DNA of 64,000 nt from an uncultured Eubacteriales bacterium (GTDB lineage: Bacteria > Bacillota > Clostridia > Christensenellales > UBA1242), in assembly GCA_900551855.1 (NCBI GenBank), contig URXM01000003.1, positions 103,834-167,833 of the forward strand, written 5' to 3'. The notes beneath the pieces were generated by a model. The model saw only the letters and a program-made list of their open reading frames with translations, was not told the origin of the DNA and searched no databases. Positions 16,520-25,741 of the stretch are shown in pieces (within the stretch, counting starts at the first letter, position 1; each line of letters starts with the position of its first letter). A program made the translations under genes and the position numbers.

Positions 16520-17203
16520 TTATTTTTCTAAAATCTTATTGATAACATAAGCACTCAAAACACAGCCACACATAGCAGGATAATATGAAATGCTTCCTAT
16601 CACATTTTTGTTTGTATCGTTTTTAATTGCAGGACTTTCGCTTGTGACAACATCTAATTTACCTATATTCTTCTCTCTCAATTTTTTGCGCATAATTTTA
16701 GCCAAACCATCGTGAGATGTCTTATAAATATCCATTACTTTGAAATTTGGAATATCAATTCTATTGCCTGCACCCATAGCAGAAACAATATTTATGTTGT
16801 GTTGTTTGCAATAAACTATAAGCGAAATCTTGTCAGACACACTGTCAATTGCATCTACAACATAATCAAATTTGTTTGAAAACAATTTGTCTGTTATCTC
16901 TTCGCAAAATCTTTCAGAAACAATATTTACTTTGCAATCTTTATTTATGTTAGAGATCATATCTTTCATAACTTCTGTTTTAAGTTTGCCAACTGTTTCG
17001 AGATTTGCAACAACTTGTCTGTTTATGTTTGTTTCGTCAACTTTGTCAAAATCGACCAAAGTCAACTCTCCAACACCTGCTCTGGCAAGCATAAGACAAA
17101 CATATCCTCCAACACCACCAATACCAATGACTGCTATGTGTTTTTGTTTAAGAGTTTCAATTCCATCTTCTCCAATCAGCACTTTTGTTCTGTCAGTCCA
17201 CAT
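16520..17203 (-). CDS. tcdA: ThiF-family tRNA threonylcarbamoyladenosine dehydratase (TcdA-like)
   Basis: A 227-residue E1-like ThiF/MoeB-fold protein, best matched to TcdA (CsdL/YgdL), which uses ATP to cyclise t6A37 in tRNA to ct6A. The N-terminus RTKVLIGEDGIETLKQKHI and the nucleotide-binding VIGIGGVGGYVCLMLARAGV, then LVDFDKVDETNINRQ, are diagnostic, with the C-terminal GSISYYPAMCGCVLSAYVI. There is no Cys-x-x-Cys zinc pair in the manner of MoeB. It lies between hslU and trxA. A TTGCATAATAC-family repeat separates it from hslU. Confidence 0.85.
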   Translation of the reverse strand: MWTDRTKVLIGEDGIETLKQKHIAVIGIGGVGGYVCLMLARAGVGELTLVDFDKVDETNINRQVVANLETVGKLKTEVMKDMISNINKDCKVNIVSERFCEEITDKLFSNKFDYVVDAIDSVSDKISLIVYCKQHNINIVSAMGAGNRIDIPNFKVMDIYKTSHDGLAKIMRKKLREKNIGKLDVVTSESPAIKNDTNKNVIGSISYYPAMCGCVLSAYVINKILEK

Positions 17204-17230
17204 AATACTTATCCTTTTATATACTACATA

Positions 17231-17270
17231 TTGTGGTATTATTCAATTATAATTTGGCATATTACCACAA
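17231..17270. repeat. Variant inverted repeat between hslU and tcdA
   Basis: TTGTGGTATTATTCAA (17231-17246) faces TTGGCATATTACCACAA (17254-17270). The outer 8 bp (TTGTGGTA/TACCACAA) are perfect and the inner parts resemble the GTATTATGCAA core with changes. Confidence 0.55.
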
Positions 17271-17274
17271 GATA

Positions 17275-18570
17275 TTATAATACATACTTTTTCAAATCGA
17301 ACTTCTTTTGTCTGTCTTTAAAGACATTATTTACATAATTCTTGTCAATTATCACATCAAGCATAGGATGTTCGCCAGTTGCGTTGAAAGAAACATCTTC
17401 CAAAAGTGCTTCCATAATTGTATGAAGTCTTCTTGCCCCCAAGTCTTCACTTGTTTCGTTTTCTCTTTCAGCCATTTCTGCAATTTCATCAAGTGCATCG
17501 TCTTTAAATACCAAATTTATATTATCAACTTTCAAAAGATTTGCATATTGAAGCGTCACAGCGTTTTTAGGTGTGCTCAAAATCTTCTTAAAATCATCTT
17601 TTGTCAAACTTTCAAGTTCTACCCTGATAGGGAATCTACCTTGAAGTTCTGGAATCATATCTTCCATTTTTGCAACATGGAATGCCCCTGCAGCAATAAA
17701 CAATATGAAATCTGTTTTTACATTGCCATATTTTGTTGGAACAGTACTTCCTTCAACAATAGGCAAAATATCTCTTTGAACACCTTCTCTAGACACATCG
17801 GCGCTGTTTGTAGCCTGACTTTTGCCGATAATCTTGTCAATTTCATCAATGAAGATGATCCCCTGTTCTTCAGCCAAAGAGATTGCTTCTTCGTTTACAT
17901 TGTCCATATCAATGATCTTGTCAGCTTCTTCTTGAAGCAAAGCTTCTCTTGCGTGTTTAACAGTCATTTTCTTCTTTTTATGTCTTTGTGGAGCCAAACC
18001 ATCAAACATAGAGCCAAGATTTATTTCATTTCCACCAAATGCCATCATTGGTTTTGGAGTTTCAAGAACTTGAACTTCAATGACTTCATCTTCGCACTTT
18101 CCGCTATGCAATTCTTCAAACAAGTCATCTCTGTTGACTTCAACCATTGTGACTCTTCTGTTTTGGAAAAGAGCATCAACAATTTTGTTTTCAACAATAG
18201 GCATAACCTTATCTTCAACTTCTTTTTTCTTCTTGTCTTTTACCATTCTGACAGCCACTTCAACCAAATCGCGAACCATGCTTTCAACATCTCTTCCAAC
18301 ATAGCCCACTTCGGTGTATTTTGTAGCTTCAACTTTTACAAATGGAGCTCCAACAAGTTTTGCAAGTCTTCTTGCTATTTCAGTTTTACCAACCCCAGTA
18401 GGACCACTCATAACAATGTTTTTTGGAGTGATTTCATCACGAACTTCAGTTGGCAACTTGCTTCTACGATATCTGTTTCTAAGTGCAACAGCAACAGCTT
18501 TTTTTGCTTTTGTCTGTCCAACAATATATTTGTCCAACTCATTGACAATTTGTTTTGGTGTGTAATTCAT
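17275..18570 (-). CDS. hslU: ATP-dependent protease ATPase subunit HslU (ClpY)
   Basis: HslU, the AAA+ unfoldase that feeds substrates to the HslV peptidase. The 431 residues carry TPKQIVNELDKYIVGQTKAK, Walker A GPTGVGKTEIARRLA, the pore motif GYVGRDVE, Walker B IIFIDEIDKI, the sensor region GRFPIRVEL and the C-terminal ETSEDLGARRLHTIMEALLE. Intermediate I-domain spans about 110-230. AAAGGAG precedes the ATG; it follows hslV by 24 nt. Order topA-trmFO-hslV-hslU matches the Bacillus codY region without codY or xerC. Confidence 0.97.
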   Translation of the reverse strand: MNYTPKQIVNELDKYIVGQTKAKKAVAVALRNRYRRSKLPTEVRDEITPKNIVMSGPTGVGKTEIARRLAKLVGAPFVKVEATKYTEVGYVGRDVESMVRDLVEVAVRMVKDKKKKEVEDKVMPIVENKIVDALFQNRRVTMVEVNRDDLFEELHSGKCEDEVIEVQVLETPKPMMAFGGNEINLGSMFDGLAPQRHKKKKMTVKHAREALLQEEADKIIDMDNVNEEAISLAEEQGIIFIDEIDKIIGKSQATNSADVSREGVQRDILPIVEGSTVPTKYGNVKTDFILFIAAGAFHVAKMEDMIPELQGRFPIRVELESLTKDDFKKILSTPKNAVTLQYANLLKVDNINLVFKDDALDEIAEMAERENETSEDLGARRLHTIMEALLEDVSFNATGEHPMLDVIIDKNYVNNVFKDRQKKFDLKKYVL

Positions 18571-18594
18571 ATTTTACTCCTTTATTTTGAAAAA

Positions 18595-19134
18595 TTATAA
18601 TTCTTCAACAATGATATTATCATTTGTAAACACGCAAATTTGACTTGCAATTTTAAGCGCATTATAAGCGATTTCTTTTGCAGACAAGTTTGTATATTGA
18701 ACAAGTGCCTTAGCAGCAGCCAAAGCATAGTTTCCACCAGAACCTATTGCACAAACATCATCTTGAGGCTCGATAACATCACCTGTTCCGTCAACAATCA
18801 AAATTTGATTTTTGTCAGCAACAATCATCATAGCTTCAAGTTGTCTTCCTGCTTTACCTTCACGCCAAGTTTGAGCAAGTTCTACGGCACTTCTAAGCAA
18901 GTTTCCAGCAAATTTATTGAGCATTTCTTCAAATCTTTCACTCAAAGAAAAAGCATCAGGAACACTCCCCGCAAAGCCAATCACAACATTATTGTTGTAA
19001 ATTCTTCTAACTTTTTTTGCATTACTTTTAAAGATTATGCTGTTTTGCATTGTGACTTGTCCATCACCAGCAACACAGATTTTTCCATCTTTCTTTACTG
19101 CACATATAGTTGTCCCTCTAAAAATATTTTCCAT
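18595..19134 (-). CDS. hslV: ATP-dependent protease proteolytic subunit HslV (ClpQ)
   Basis: HslV, the proteasome-like peptidase of the HslUV complex. The 179 residues include FRGTTICAVKKDGKICVAGD, in which the N-terminal nucleophile threonine is expected at T8 or T9 after removal of a 7-8 residue leader; Bacillus HslV also has a short leader. GDGQVTMQ, VIGFAGSVPDAF and AIGSGGNYALAAA are conserved. It overlaps the end of trmFO by 17 nt and precedes hslU. AAGGAG upstream. Confidence 0.95.
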   Translation of the reverse strand: MENIFRGTTICAVKKDGKICVAGDGQVTMQNSIIFKSNAKKVRRIYNNNVVIGFAGSVPDAFSLSERFEEMLNKFAGNLLRSAVELAQTWREGKAGRQLEAMMIVADKNQILIVDGTGDVIEPQDDVCAIGSGGNYALAAAKALVQYTNLSAKEIAYNALKIASQICVFTNDNIIVEEL

Positions 19135-20479
19135 AAAATTTCTCCTTAAATTTTTCTATTTGAGATTTTGATAAAAATTTTTGAACTTCAACTTGTTTAT
19201 TAAAAAATTGCAAGTCCAAATCTTCTTTATTGATTATATCATATTTTAAATTGAATAACCTAAAATTTACAACACTTTTTTTAAGTAAGTTCTCAAGGAT
19301 AATACTTATACAAGTTTTTTCTCTTAAAAGTTCTACCCCCAGTTTGTTTTTTCTTTCAGCAATTATGTTGTAAGCACAATAATTTGCAAGAAGCAAAATT
19401 TCAAACGGATCAGCAAGCCCAGCTAGTCCTCCACAAACATAAATGTTGTCATGCCCCAAAATCTGTAAATTTTCGTTTAAGCAAGTTGGAGCAAGCAAAT
19501 AAGTTTTCCTTTTGATTTTGCTGTATCTAACAATCTTACAATTTTTTAAAATGTCCATTGTTCGCAAAATTTTGTCTTGATCTTGATCATCAAAAGCCGA
19601 AAAGAATTCTTCCAAAATCAGGGCATTCTCTTTTTGATTATAACAGCATTTTAAACTTGCATAAGGTCTTTTGTTCTCGCTTATCTCTCCATTGAAATAT
19701 GGTCTAAAAATGGCGTTTCTAAGCCCATTTAGTCCCCTTCTAGCAACACTCTCTACAGAGATTTGTTTTTCGTCCAAAATTTCAGATGGGAGTTCGTATT
19801 CTTTGTCTAGCGTTGTTATAGTTTGATAAAGATTTTGATATTCTTCTTCAGTCAAATTGACATAACATTCATTTTTAGAAATGAAATTCAATTTTGACAA
19901 ATCAACACTGCTTGCATCAATAACCAATTGTTCTGGTTGAAAATAACATATATGAAACTTTCCACCAATAAACCTTGAAAGTTCATCAAGCAATGCTTTG
20001 CTTGTGTTGTGTCCTGTGGCAACAACTGTTGTTTCTGTTTCGTTTATTGTATCAATTGACATATTAAAAATCTTGATTTTAGGATTAGACTGCAACAATT
20101 CTTTAACTTTTTTCATAAATGCTTCCTCATAAACAAAGCCAAAATTGTTGAAGTCGTATCTTTTAGCAATAGAAACAATTGGACTGTTTAAACACTCCAA
20201 TTCAAATTTCATATTATCAATCAAAAAAGTTTCGTAAATATCATCATAACTGTTTTCGTGACAAATTGGATCTTTTTCAATCTCTTCATTGTCACAGTCT
20301 TTTGATGATGATTTTAAATCTTTTTTATCCCTATCGTCGTTTTCATCAAAATTATTGTCAAAAATATGCACATCAAAACCATTATTGGCAAGAATAAATG
20401 CCAACTCTGCTCCTGCCAACCCACAACCAACAATCTTTATTGGTTTCTTTGAAAATTTTGGTGTGATATTTTCTATCAT
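19118..20479 (-). CDS. trmFO: Divergent TrmFO-like flavoprotein
   Basis: By position and weak similarity this is TrmFO, the folate/FAD-dependent methyltransferase that makes T54 in tRNA. The FAD-binding motif (IVGCGLAGAELA, residues 17-28), ELECLNS (C96, aligned to the usual ELVCSNS cysteine), TVVATG (151-156), RYSKIKRKTYLLAP (318-331) and GGLAGLADPFEILLLA (350-365) follow the TrmFO order. The protein is highly diverged: the usual FEGCxPIE catalytic cysteine aligns with Q239 in DEKQISVESVARRG, the glycine-rich C-terminal loop is altered, and an acidic insertion sits at 43-70. Activity is doubtful. It overlaps topA by 4 nt and hslV by 17 nt. Confidence 0.7.
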   Translation of the reverse strand: MIENITPKFSKKPIKIVGCGLAGAELAFILANNGFDVHIFDNNFDENDDRDKKDLKSSSKDCDNEEIEKDPICHENSYDDIYETFLIDNMKFELECLNSPIVSIAKRYDFNNFGFVYEEAFMKKVKELLQSNPKIKIFNMSIDTINETETTVVATGHNTSKALLDELSRFIGGKFHICYFQPEQLVIDASSVDLSKLNFISKNECYVNLTEEEYQNLYQTITTLDKEYELPSEILDEKQISVESVARRGLNGLRNAIFRPYFNGEISENKRPYASLKCCYNQKENALILEEFFSAFDDQDQDKILRTMDILKNCKIVRYSKIKRKTYLLAPTCLNENLQILGHDNIYVCGGLAGLADPFEILLLANYCAYNIIAERKNKLGVELLREKTCISIILENLLKKSVVNFRLFNLKYDIINKEDLDLQFFNKQVEVQKFLSKSQIEKFKEKFYGKYF

Positions 20480-22536
20480 TGTTCTGATGGTACCTCATAA
20501 CTACAAGATGAGCATTTTATTTTTTTACCTTTTTTGATAAGGTATTTGCCACATTGTGGGCATTTATCTCCTGTTGGAATGTCCCAACTCATAAAGTTGC
20601 AACCCTCTTTATCTTCACAAGCATAAAAAGTTTTACCTCTTTTTGTTTTGAGAGCATAAACATTTTTGCCACATTGTGGGCATTTACCTACAGGTTTCTT
20701 TTCGCTATCTTCATAAGGTTTGATATTTCTGCATTTTGGGAAGTTTGAACAGCCCAAAAACTTTCCATATCTTCCTTCTCTTATAACCATTTTATGACCG
20801 CATTTCTCGCATACAATGTCAGTTTCAATTGGTTGTGATTTCATAGTCACACTGCTTGCATCGGCCTTTTCAAGCAAATCTTTAAACCCATTCCAAAAAC
20901 TGTCAACAACACTGTGCCAGTCGTCTTTGTTTTCTGCAATGTCATCCAAACGATTTTCCATATGTGCTGTGAATTTTACATTGATAACACCACGGAAAAA
21001 CTTTTCAAGGTATTCGGTTATTTTTGTTCCAAGTTCTGTTGGAACAAGATATCTGCCTTCTTTTGTGCAATAGTTTCTTGCTGTCAAAATAGTAATAGTC
21101 GCAGCATAAGTTGCAGGACGACCTATTCCCTTTTCTTCCATAGCTTTGACCAAGCTTGCTTCTGTGTATCTTGCAGGTGGTTTTGTGAATTTTTGTTCTT
21201 CTTTAATGTTTAAAACCTTAACAGTTTCGCCTTCATTCAAAACAGGAAGTTTGCTGATTTCTTGTTTTTCATCATCTGTATATTCTTTATATACTGCTGT
21301 ATATCCAGCAAATTCAAGAGTTTTGCCAACTGCTTTGAAGTTGTAATCATTTACATTGAAAGTCACATTTACATTTGAATACTCTGCATCACTCATTTGG
21401 CTGGCAATAAAACGTTCATAAATCAATTTATAAAGTCTGTAATTATCCTTTGTCAAAGAGTCCTTAACCATCTCTGGAGTCACTTGCATAGAAATAGGCC
21501 TGATGGCTTCGTGAGCATCTTGTGCGTTTTTCTTTGTGGCATAGATATTTGGTTTTTCTGGAATATAATTTTTGCCATATTTTTCAACAATAAAATCACG
21601 GCAAGCATTTTGTGCATCAGTCGAAACTCTTGTAGAGTCTGTTCTTATATAAGTAATAAGAGCAATCTTCCCCTCGCCCTTTACTTCAACGCCTTCATAC
21701 AATTCTTGTGCTGAAGCAGTTGTTCTTTTCAAACTCATACCAAGTTTGTTTAACGCATCTTGTTGCATAGTGCTTGTGGTAAATGGTGCAAGAGCGTGAG
21801 ATTTTGTCTTTGTCTTTTTTATTGTTTCAACAACAAAATTTTGTCCTTTGATTGCAGACAAGATTTTTTCAACTTCTTCTTTGTTTGAAATTTTGATTTT
21901 TTTGTTTTTGTAAGAAGTCAAGTTTGATTTAAACTTAATTTGGTCCTTTTCATGTTCTGCAGAAACAGTCCAATATTCTTCTGGTTTAAATTCCTGAATT
22001 TCTTTTTCTCTGTCAACAACAAGTTTCAAAGCAACAGACTGAACTCTTCCAGCAGAAAGTTTTGGAGCAATTTTCTTTGAAAGAATAGGAGAAAGTTTAT
22101 AACCCACGATTCTGTCCATTACTCTTCTTGCTTGTTGAGCATTGACCAAGTTTAGGTCAATAGCTCTTGGTTCTGTCAAAGCTTTAAGAACAGCCTTCTT
22201 TGAGATTTCATTAAATTGAATACGGCATTTTGTGTTCGGATCCAATCCCAAAACATGTGCAACATGCCAAGAAATTGCTTCCCCTTCTCTATCAGGGTCG
22301 GTTGCGATCAAAACTTCATCAGCACTTGCTGCTTTTTTCTTAAGTTCGGCAATCAATTGTTTTTTGTCTGGATTATTTTCATAATGAGGTTCATAATTGT
22401 TATTCAAATCAATAGCAAACGATTTTGCTGGCAAATCTCTAATATGACCTTTTGTAGCAAAAACTTCGTAGCCACTTCCAAGATATTTTTTCAATGTATC
22501 CCTTTTTGCTGGGGCTTCAATAACAACTAATTTCAA
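20476..22536 (-). CDS. topA: DNA topoisomerase I
   Basis: TopA, the type IA enzyme that relaxes negative supercoils. The 686 residues show the TOPRIM domain (VVIEAPAKRDTLKKYLG at the start, then ATDPDREGEAISWHVA), the active-site tyrosine in ITYIRTDSTR, AQDAHEAIRPI, and three C-terminal four-cysteine zinc ribbons (about 570-680, starting CEKCGHKM, CPQCGKNVY and CPQCGKYL). The start codon is TTG, supported by AAAAGGAG 11 nt upstream and by the family N-terminus. Followed by trmFO with an ATGA overlap. Confidence 0.97.
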   Translation of the reverse strand: MKLVVIEAPAKRDTLKKYLGSGYEVFATKGHIRDLPAKSFAIDLNNNYEPHYENNPDKKQLIAELKKKAASADEVLIATDPDREGEAISWHVAHVLGLDPNTKCRIQFNEISKKAVLKALTEPRAIDLNLVNAQQARRVMDRIVGYKLSPILSKKIAPKLSAGRVQSVALKLVVDREKEIQEFKPEEYWTVSAEHEKDQIKFKSNLTSYKNKKIKISNKEEVEKILSAIKGQNFVVETIKKTKTKSHALAPFTTSTMQQDALNKLGMSLKRTTASAQELYEGVEVKGEGKIALITYIRTDSTRVSTDAQNACRDFIVEKYGKNYIPEKPNIYATKKNAQDAHEAIRPISMQVTPEMVKDSLTKDNYRLYKLIYERFIASQMSDAEYSNVNVTFNVNDYNFKAVGKTLEFAGYTAVYKEYTDDEKQEISKLPVLNEGETVKVLNIKEEQKFTKPPARYTEASLVKAMEEKGIGRPATYAATITILTARNYCTKEGRYLVPTELGTKITEYLEKFFRGVINVKFTAHMENRLDDIAENKDDWHSVVDSFWNGFKDLLEKADASSVTMKSQPIETDIVCEKCGHKMVIREGRYGKFLGCSNFPKCRNIKPYEDSEKKPVGKCPQCGKNVYALKTKRGKTFYACEDKEGCNFMSWDIPTGDKCPQCGKYLIKKGKKIKCSSCSYEVPSEQ

Positions 22537-22606
22537 AATTAAAACTCCTTTTCAGCACGCATAAAGCGTAATTTAGGTATAATGATATGCTATAAAAATT
22601 TATTTG

Positions 22607-23689
22607 TCAAATCAAAGCATAACTTTGACCCGGCAACTTTCTTATTAAACCACGAATTTCCATAGTTGTCAAACAACTATTCAAAATATTAACAGGAATT
22701 TTGGTCTTTCTTGACAAGAAATCAAAATCTTTCTCTCCGTCTGACAAGGCATCTACGATTGCTTTTTCATCAAAACTGAGTGTAATAGCCTGTTGTTTTG
22801 CGGATTTTTTCAAACCATAAAAGTCAATAATTTCATCAGCAGACAAAACACATTCTGCTTGTCCAGTCTTGATCAAATCGTTTGTAAGTTCGCTCTTAGG
22901 ACTGGTAATATTTCCAGGCACAGCAAAAATGTCTTTGCCGTATTCCAAAGCATATTCTTTCGTATGAATTGTCCCGCTTTTTATGCCTGCTTCAACAATA
23001 AGCACCCCATCAGATAAACCAGCCACAATTCTGTTTCTCCTTGGGAATGTGTATCTTTTAGGCTTAAAAGATGGCGGATATTCAGAAAGAATAAGTCCCC
23101 TTTTTGCAATTTCTTGTGCCAAAGAAGTGTTTGAAGCAGGATAAATATTGCTAAAACCACTGCCAATCACAGCAATAGTTTTACCTCCAACAGCAAGCGT
23201 CTTTTTGTGAGCGATTTCATCAATTCCATAACATAACCCACTTACAACAACAAGACCACTCTGTGCAAGTTTTTCGGTAAATCTTTCAGTAATGACACGA
23301 CCATAATTTGAAGGCATACGAGTCCCCACAATGGCAACAGACTTTTTGTTTACAAGTGATAGATCACCTTTTGCATACAAAATAAGTGGTCTGTCAGGCA
23401 AATCTCTCAACTTCTCTGGATAATTGTCAGAAAAAATGGTTACGATTTCTATTCCATTCTTTTGCATATTTTCGATGGAAGAATCAAGAATTCTCTTATC
23501 ATAATTTTCTAAAAGTTTGTGATATTCCTCTGTTGTCAAAATGTTTAGAAGTTTGCTATTTCTCAAAACACTTTCCACAGAAAAATCTTCAAGAGAATCT
23601 AAAATACTCTCCTGTTTTTTGATTGACAATTCAAATGCTGATAAAAACACCAACAACTTATCTCTTTCTGTCAACAAACTCCCTCCCAT
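22607..23689 (-). CDS. dprA: DNA processing protein DprA
   Basis: DprA, which loads RecA on incoming single-stranded DNA during natural transformation. The 360 residues show the Rossmann-like core: VAIVGTRMPSNYGR, VVSGLCYGIDEIAHK, AVIGSGFSNIYP, SEYPPSFKP, FPRRNRIVAGLSDGVLIVEA and SGTIHTKEYALEYG, then a C-terminal winged helix (KAIVDALSDGEKDFDFLS). The start overlaps the yifB stop (TGATG); a TTG 9 codons further, behind GGGAGGG, is an alternative. Together with yifB this suggests DNA uptake ability, though other com genes are not in view. Confidence 0.95.
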   Translation of the reverse strand: MGGSLLTERDKLLVFLSAFELSIKKQESILDSLEDFSVESVLRNSKLLNILTTEEYHKLLENYDKRILDSSIENMQKNGIEIVTIFSDNYPEKLRDLPDRPLILYAKGDLSLVNKKSVAIVGTRMPSNYGRVITERFTEKLAQSGLVVVSGLCYGIDEIAHKKTLAVGGKTIAVIGSGFSNIYPASNTSLAQEIAKRGLILSEYPPSFKPKRYTFPRRNRIVAGLSDGVLIVEAGIKSGTIHTKEYALEYGKDIFAVPGNITSPKSELTNDLIKTGQAECVLSADEIIDFYGLKKSAKQQAITLSFDEKAIVDALSDGEKDFDFLSRKTKIPVNILNSCLTTMEIRGLIRKLPGQSYALI

Positions 23690-25230
23690 CAAATATTCCA
23701 ATATTTTCTATCTAAACTTCTATATGAAATTGCCTCTGCAATGTGCTGTGGCAAAATATTCTCTTCTCCTTCCAAATCAGCAATAGTCCTTGCAACTTTC
23801 AAAATTCTATCGTGCGCTCTTGCACTCAATTTCAAACTGTTAAAGGCCTGTTCCATCAAATTTTGACACTCTTTTGACATTTGGCAAAACTTTTTGGTTT
23901 GAGGAACGCTCATTTTAGCATTGGAAAAAGTTTTAGAATTTTTAAATCTTTCAAGCTGAATATTTCTAGCTTTGTCAACTCTCTTTTTTATATCAGCAGA
24001 ACATTCTTCTTTTTGGTTTTTATTCAAATCTTTGTATGACACACTGTCAACTTCAACTTGAATGTCAATTCTGTCCATAATTGGTCCAGAAATTTTTGAT
24101 AAATATTTATGTATTTGTGCTGGAGAGCATTTGCACTCTCTATCTTTTGAGCCATAGTTTCCACAAGGACAAGGATTCATACTTGCAATAAGCGTAAAAC
24201 TTGCAGGATAAGTGATGGTTTGATTTGCTCTTGCAACCGTGATATAACCATCTTCCAAAGGTTGACGCAATGTTTCTATCAAGTGCCTAGAATACTCAGG
24301 AAATTCGTCCAAATAAAGCACTCCATTGTGTGCCAAACTTATTTCCCCAGGTTTACTGTGATTGCCACCACCTGTCAAACTTACAGTTGACGCGGTATGA
24401 TGAGGAGTTCTGAAAGGTCTTTCTGTGATTATACCTTTCTTTAAATCAAGTTCTCCTGCTATTGAATGAATTTTTGTCACTTCCAATGCTTCTTCAAATG
24501 TCAAATCTGGAAGTATTCCTGAAAAGCACTTTGCAAGCATACTTTTCCCACTGCCTGGAGGTCCAATCATCAACACATTATGTCCACCAGCTGCAGCAAT
24601 TTCCAATGCTCTTTTTGCCAATGCCTGTCCCTTTACATTTTCAAAATCTAATTTGTTTGTCGTGCATTTAAACGCTTCTTCAAAAGATTTTGTTTGCAAC
24701 ATAGGGATCTTTTCTTTTTCTTCTTCATTCAAAAAATCAACAACTTCTTTAAGACTTGAAAGAGCATAAATTTCCATTCCAGAAATGTATCTTGCTTCTT
24801 CACTGTTCTCTTTTGGAATAATAAACTTTGTGTAGCCCATATTTCTTGCGCTTATAAGAATAGGCAAAACACCACGAACTTTTTTGATTGAACCATCCAA
24901 AGAGAGTTCCCCGATAAAAATATAGTCCTTATAATTTTTTGTTTTGATTTGTTCTGATGCAGCCAAAATACCAACAGCTATGCCGAGGTCATATAATGGC
25001 CCTTCTTTCTTTATGTCAGCAGGTGCCAAGTTTATTGTATAATGCTTGACAGGATATTCAAAACCAGAATTTCTGATTGCAGATTTGACTCTGTCTTTAG
25101 ATTCTTTGACAGCAGTATCACCAAGCCCAACTATTTCAAAATGAGGCACACCACCCACAATATCTGTTTCTATTTGAGTCAAAAACCCATCAATACCAAC
25201 CAAACCAAAACTAAGAACTTTTGATAACAT
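23689..25230 (-). CDS. comM: YifB-family Mg-chelatase-like ATPase (ComM-like)
   Basis: A 513-residue AAA+ protein of the YifB/ComM family. ComM of Gram-negatives is a branch-migration helicase acting in transformation. Domains: an N-terminal Lon-protease-like fold (1-160, with VEIVGLGDTAVKES-type pattern), Walker A (MIGPPGSGKSMLAKCF), the HSIAGEL and RPFRTPHHTAS motifs, Walker B (NGVLYLDEFPEYS), a four-cysteine insert (NPCPCGNYG-(...)-CKCSP) and the C-terminal Mg-chelatase lid (RAHDRILKVARTIADLEG). GAGGGTGAT ribosome site. Upstream of dprA, with which it overlaps. Confidence 0.92.
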   Translation of the reverse strand: MLSKVLSFGLVGIDGFLTQIETDIVGGVPHFEIVGLGDTAVKESKDRVKSAIRNSGFEYPVKHYTINLAPADIKKEGPLYDLGIAVGILAASEQIKTKNYKDYIFIGELSLDGSIKKVRGVLPILISARNMGYTKFIIPKENSEEARYISGMEIYALSSLKEVVDFLNEEEKEKIPMLQTKSFEEAFKCTTNKLDFENVKGQALAKRALEIAAAGGHNVLMIGPPGSGKSMLAKCFSGILPDLTFEEALEVTKIHSIAGELDLKKGIITERPFRTPHHTASTVSLTGGGNHSKPGEISLAHNGVLYLDEFPEYSRHLIETLRQPLEDGYITVARANQTITYPASFTLIASMNPCPCGNYGSKDRECKCSPAQIHKYLSKISGPIMDRIDIQVEVDSVSYKDLNKNQKEECSADIKKRVDKARNIQLERFKNSKTFSNAKMSVPQTKKFCQMSKECQNLMEQAFNSLKLSARAHDRILKVARTIADLEGEENILPQHIAEAISYRSLDRKYWNI

Positions 25231-25313
25231 ATCACCCTCTAAACCAATATCATAAAGTATAACAAAAAAAACAAACTAATCAAAATGTTTTGAAGTAAAA
25301 CATGAAAATGACA

Positions 25314-25350
25314 ATAAAAAAGACAAATCATAAAAATTTGTCTTTTTTTT
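25314..25350. terminator. Bidirectional terminator
   Basis: AGACAAAT (25321-25328), 7-nt loop, ATTTGTCT (25336-25343), flanked by A-tract and T-tract. On the minus strand it ends the transcript of the 122-residue membrane protein. Confidence 0.8.
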
Positions 25351-25351
25351 G

Positions 25352-25720
25352 TTAATAGAAGATTGCTCCAAGCAAGAACGCAACAGCACAAGCAAAACAA
25401 AACAGAATCATAAACCATTTTACTATTTTGTCTTTAAGTGTTTTCTTTGCAAATTCTTTTTTGAACACAGCAACATTGTCATCAAAATATTGAGAAGTTG
25501 TCTGTTTGTTGTTTATAGTTTCCGCCCTAAAAATTGAAAATCTTTCTTCCAATTCTTTTTTAAATTCGGTGAAATACTTATAAATAAGCCAACAACCCCA
25601 AAACATAGACAACAAGAAAAGAGTGGCAAGCACAAAGTATGCAAAACCTGCCCAAACATTTACAAGCAAGGCAAAAATGCCAGCCAAAACGATAGCAATG
25701 ATAGTGATTATATAAGCCAT
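25352..25720 (-). CDS. Small membrane protein of unknown function
   Basis: A 122-residue protein not recognised as any family. It has two adjacent hydrophobic helices at the N-terminus (about 4-25 and 28-50, IITIIAIVLAGIFALLV and FVLATLFLLSMFWGCWLI), a charged middle (FTEFKKELEERFSIFRAE) and a last helix (WFMILFCFACAVAFLLGAIF). The middle may be a short coiled coil in the cytoplasm. AAGAGGAAAG precedes the ATG. It follows another small membrane protein by 21 nt, so the two probably form one transcript and may act together. Confidence 0.6.
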   Translation of the reverse strand: MAYIITIIAIVLAGIFALLVNVWAGFAYFVLATLFLLSMFWGCWLIYKYFTEFKKELEERFSIFRAETINNKQTTSQYFDDNVAVFKKEFAKKTLKDKIVKWFMILFCFACAVAFLLGAIFY

Positions 25721-25741
25721 TCTTTCCTCTTTAGTTCATGA

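Noticed and set aside
17308..18600. A 430-codon open frame on the plus strand opposite hslU, and similar long antisense frames opposite rny, proS and the portal gene
   Set aside because: They are shadows caused by the AT-rich codon use of real genes on the other strand; compositions are Phe/Cys/Ser/Ile/Asn-rich and no family motif or ribosome site is present.
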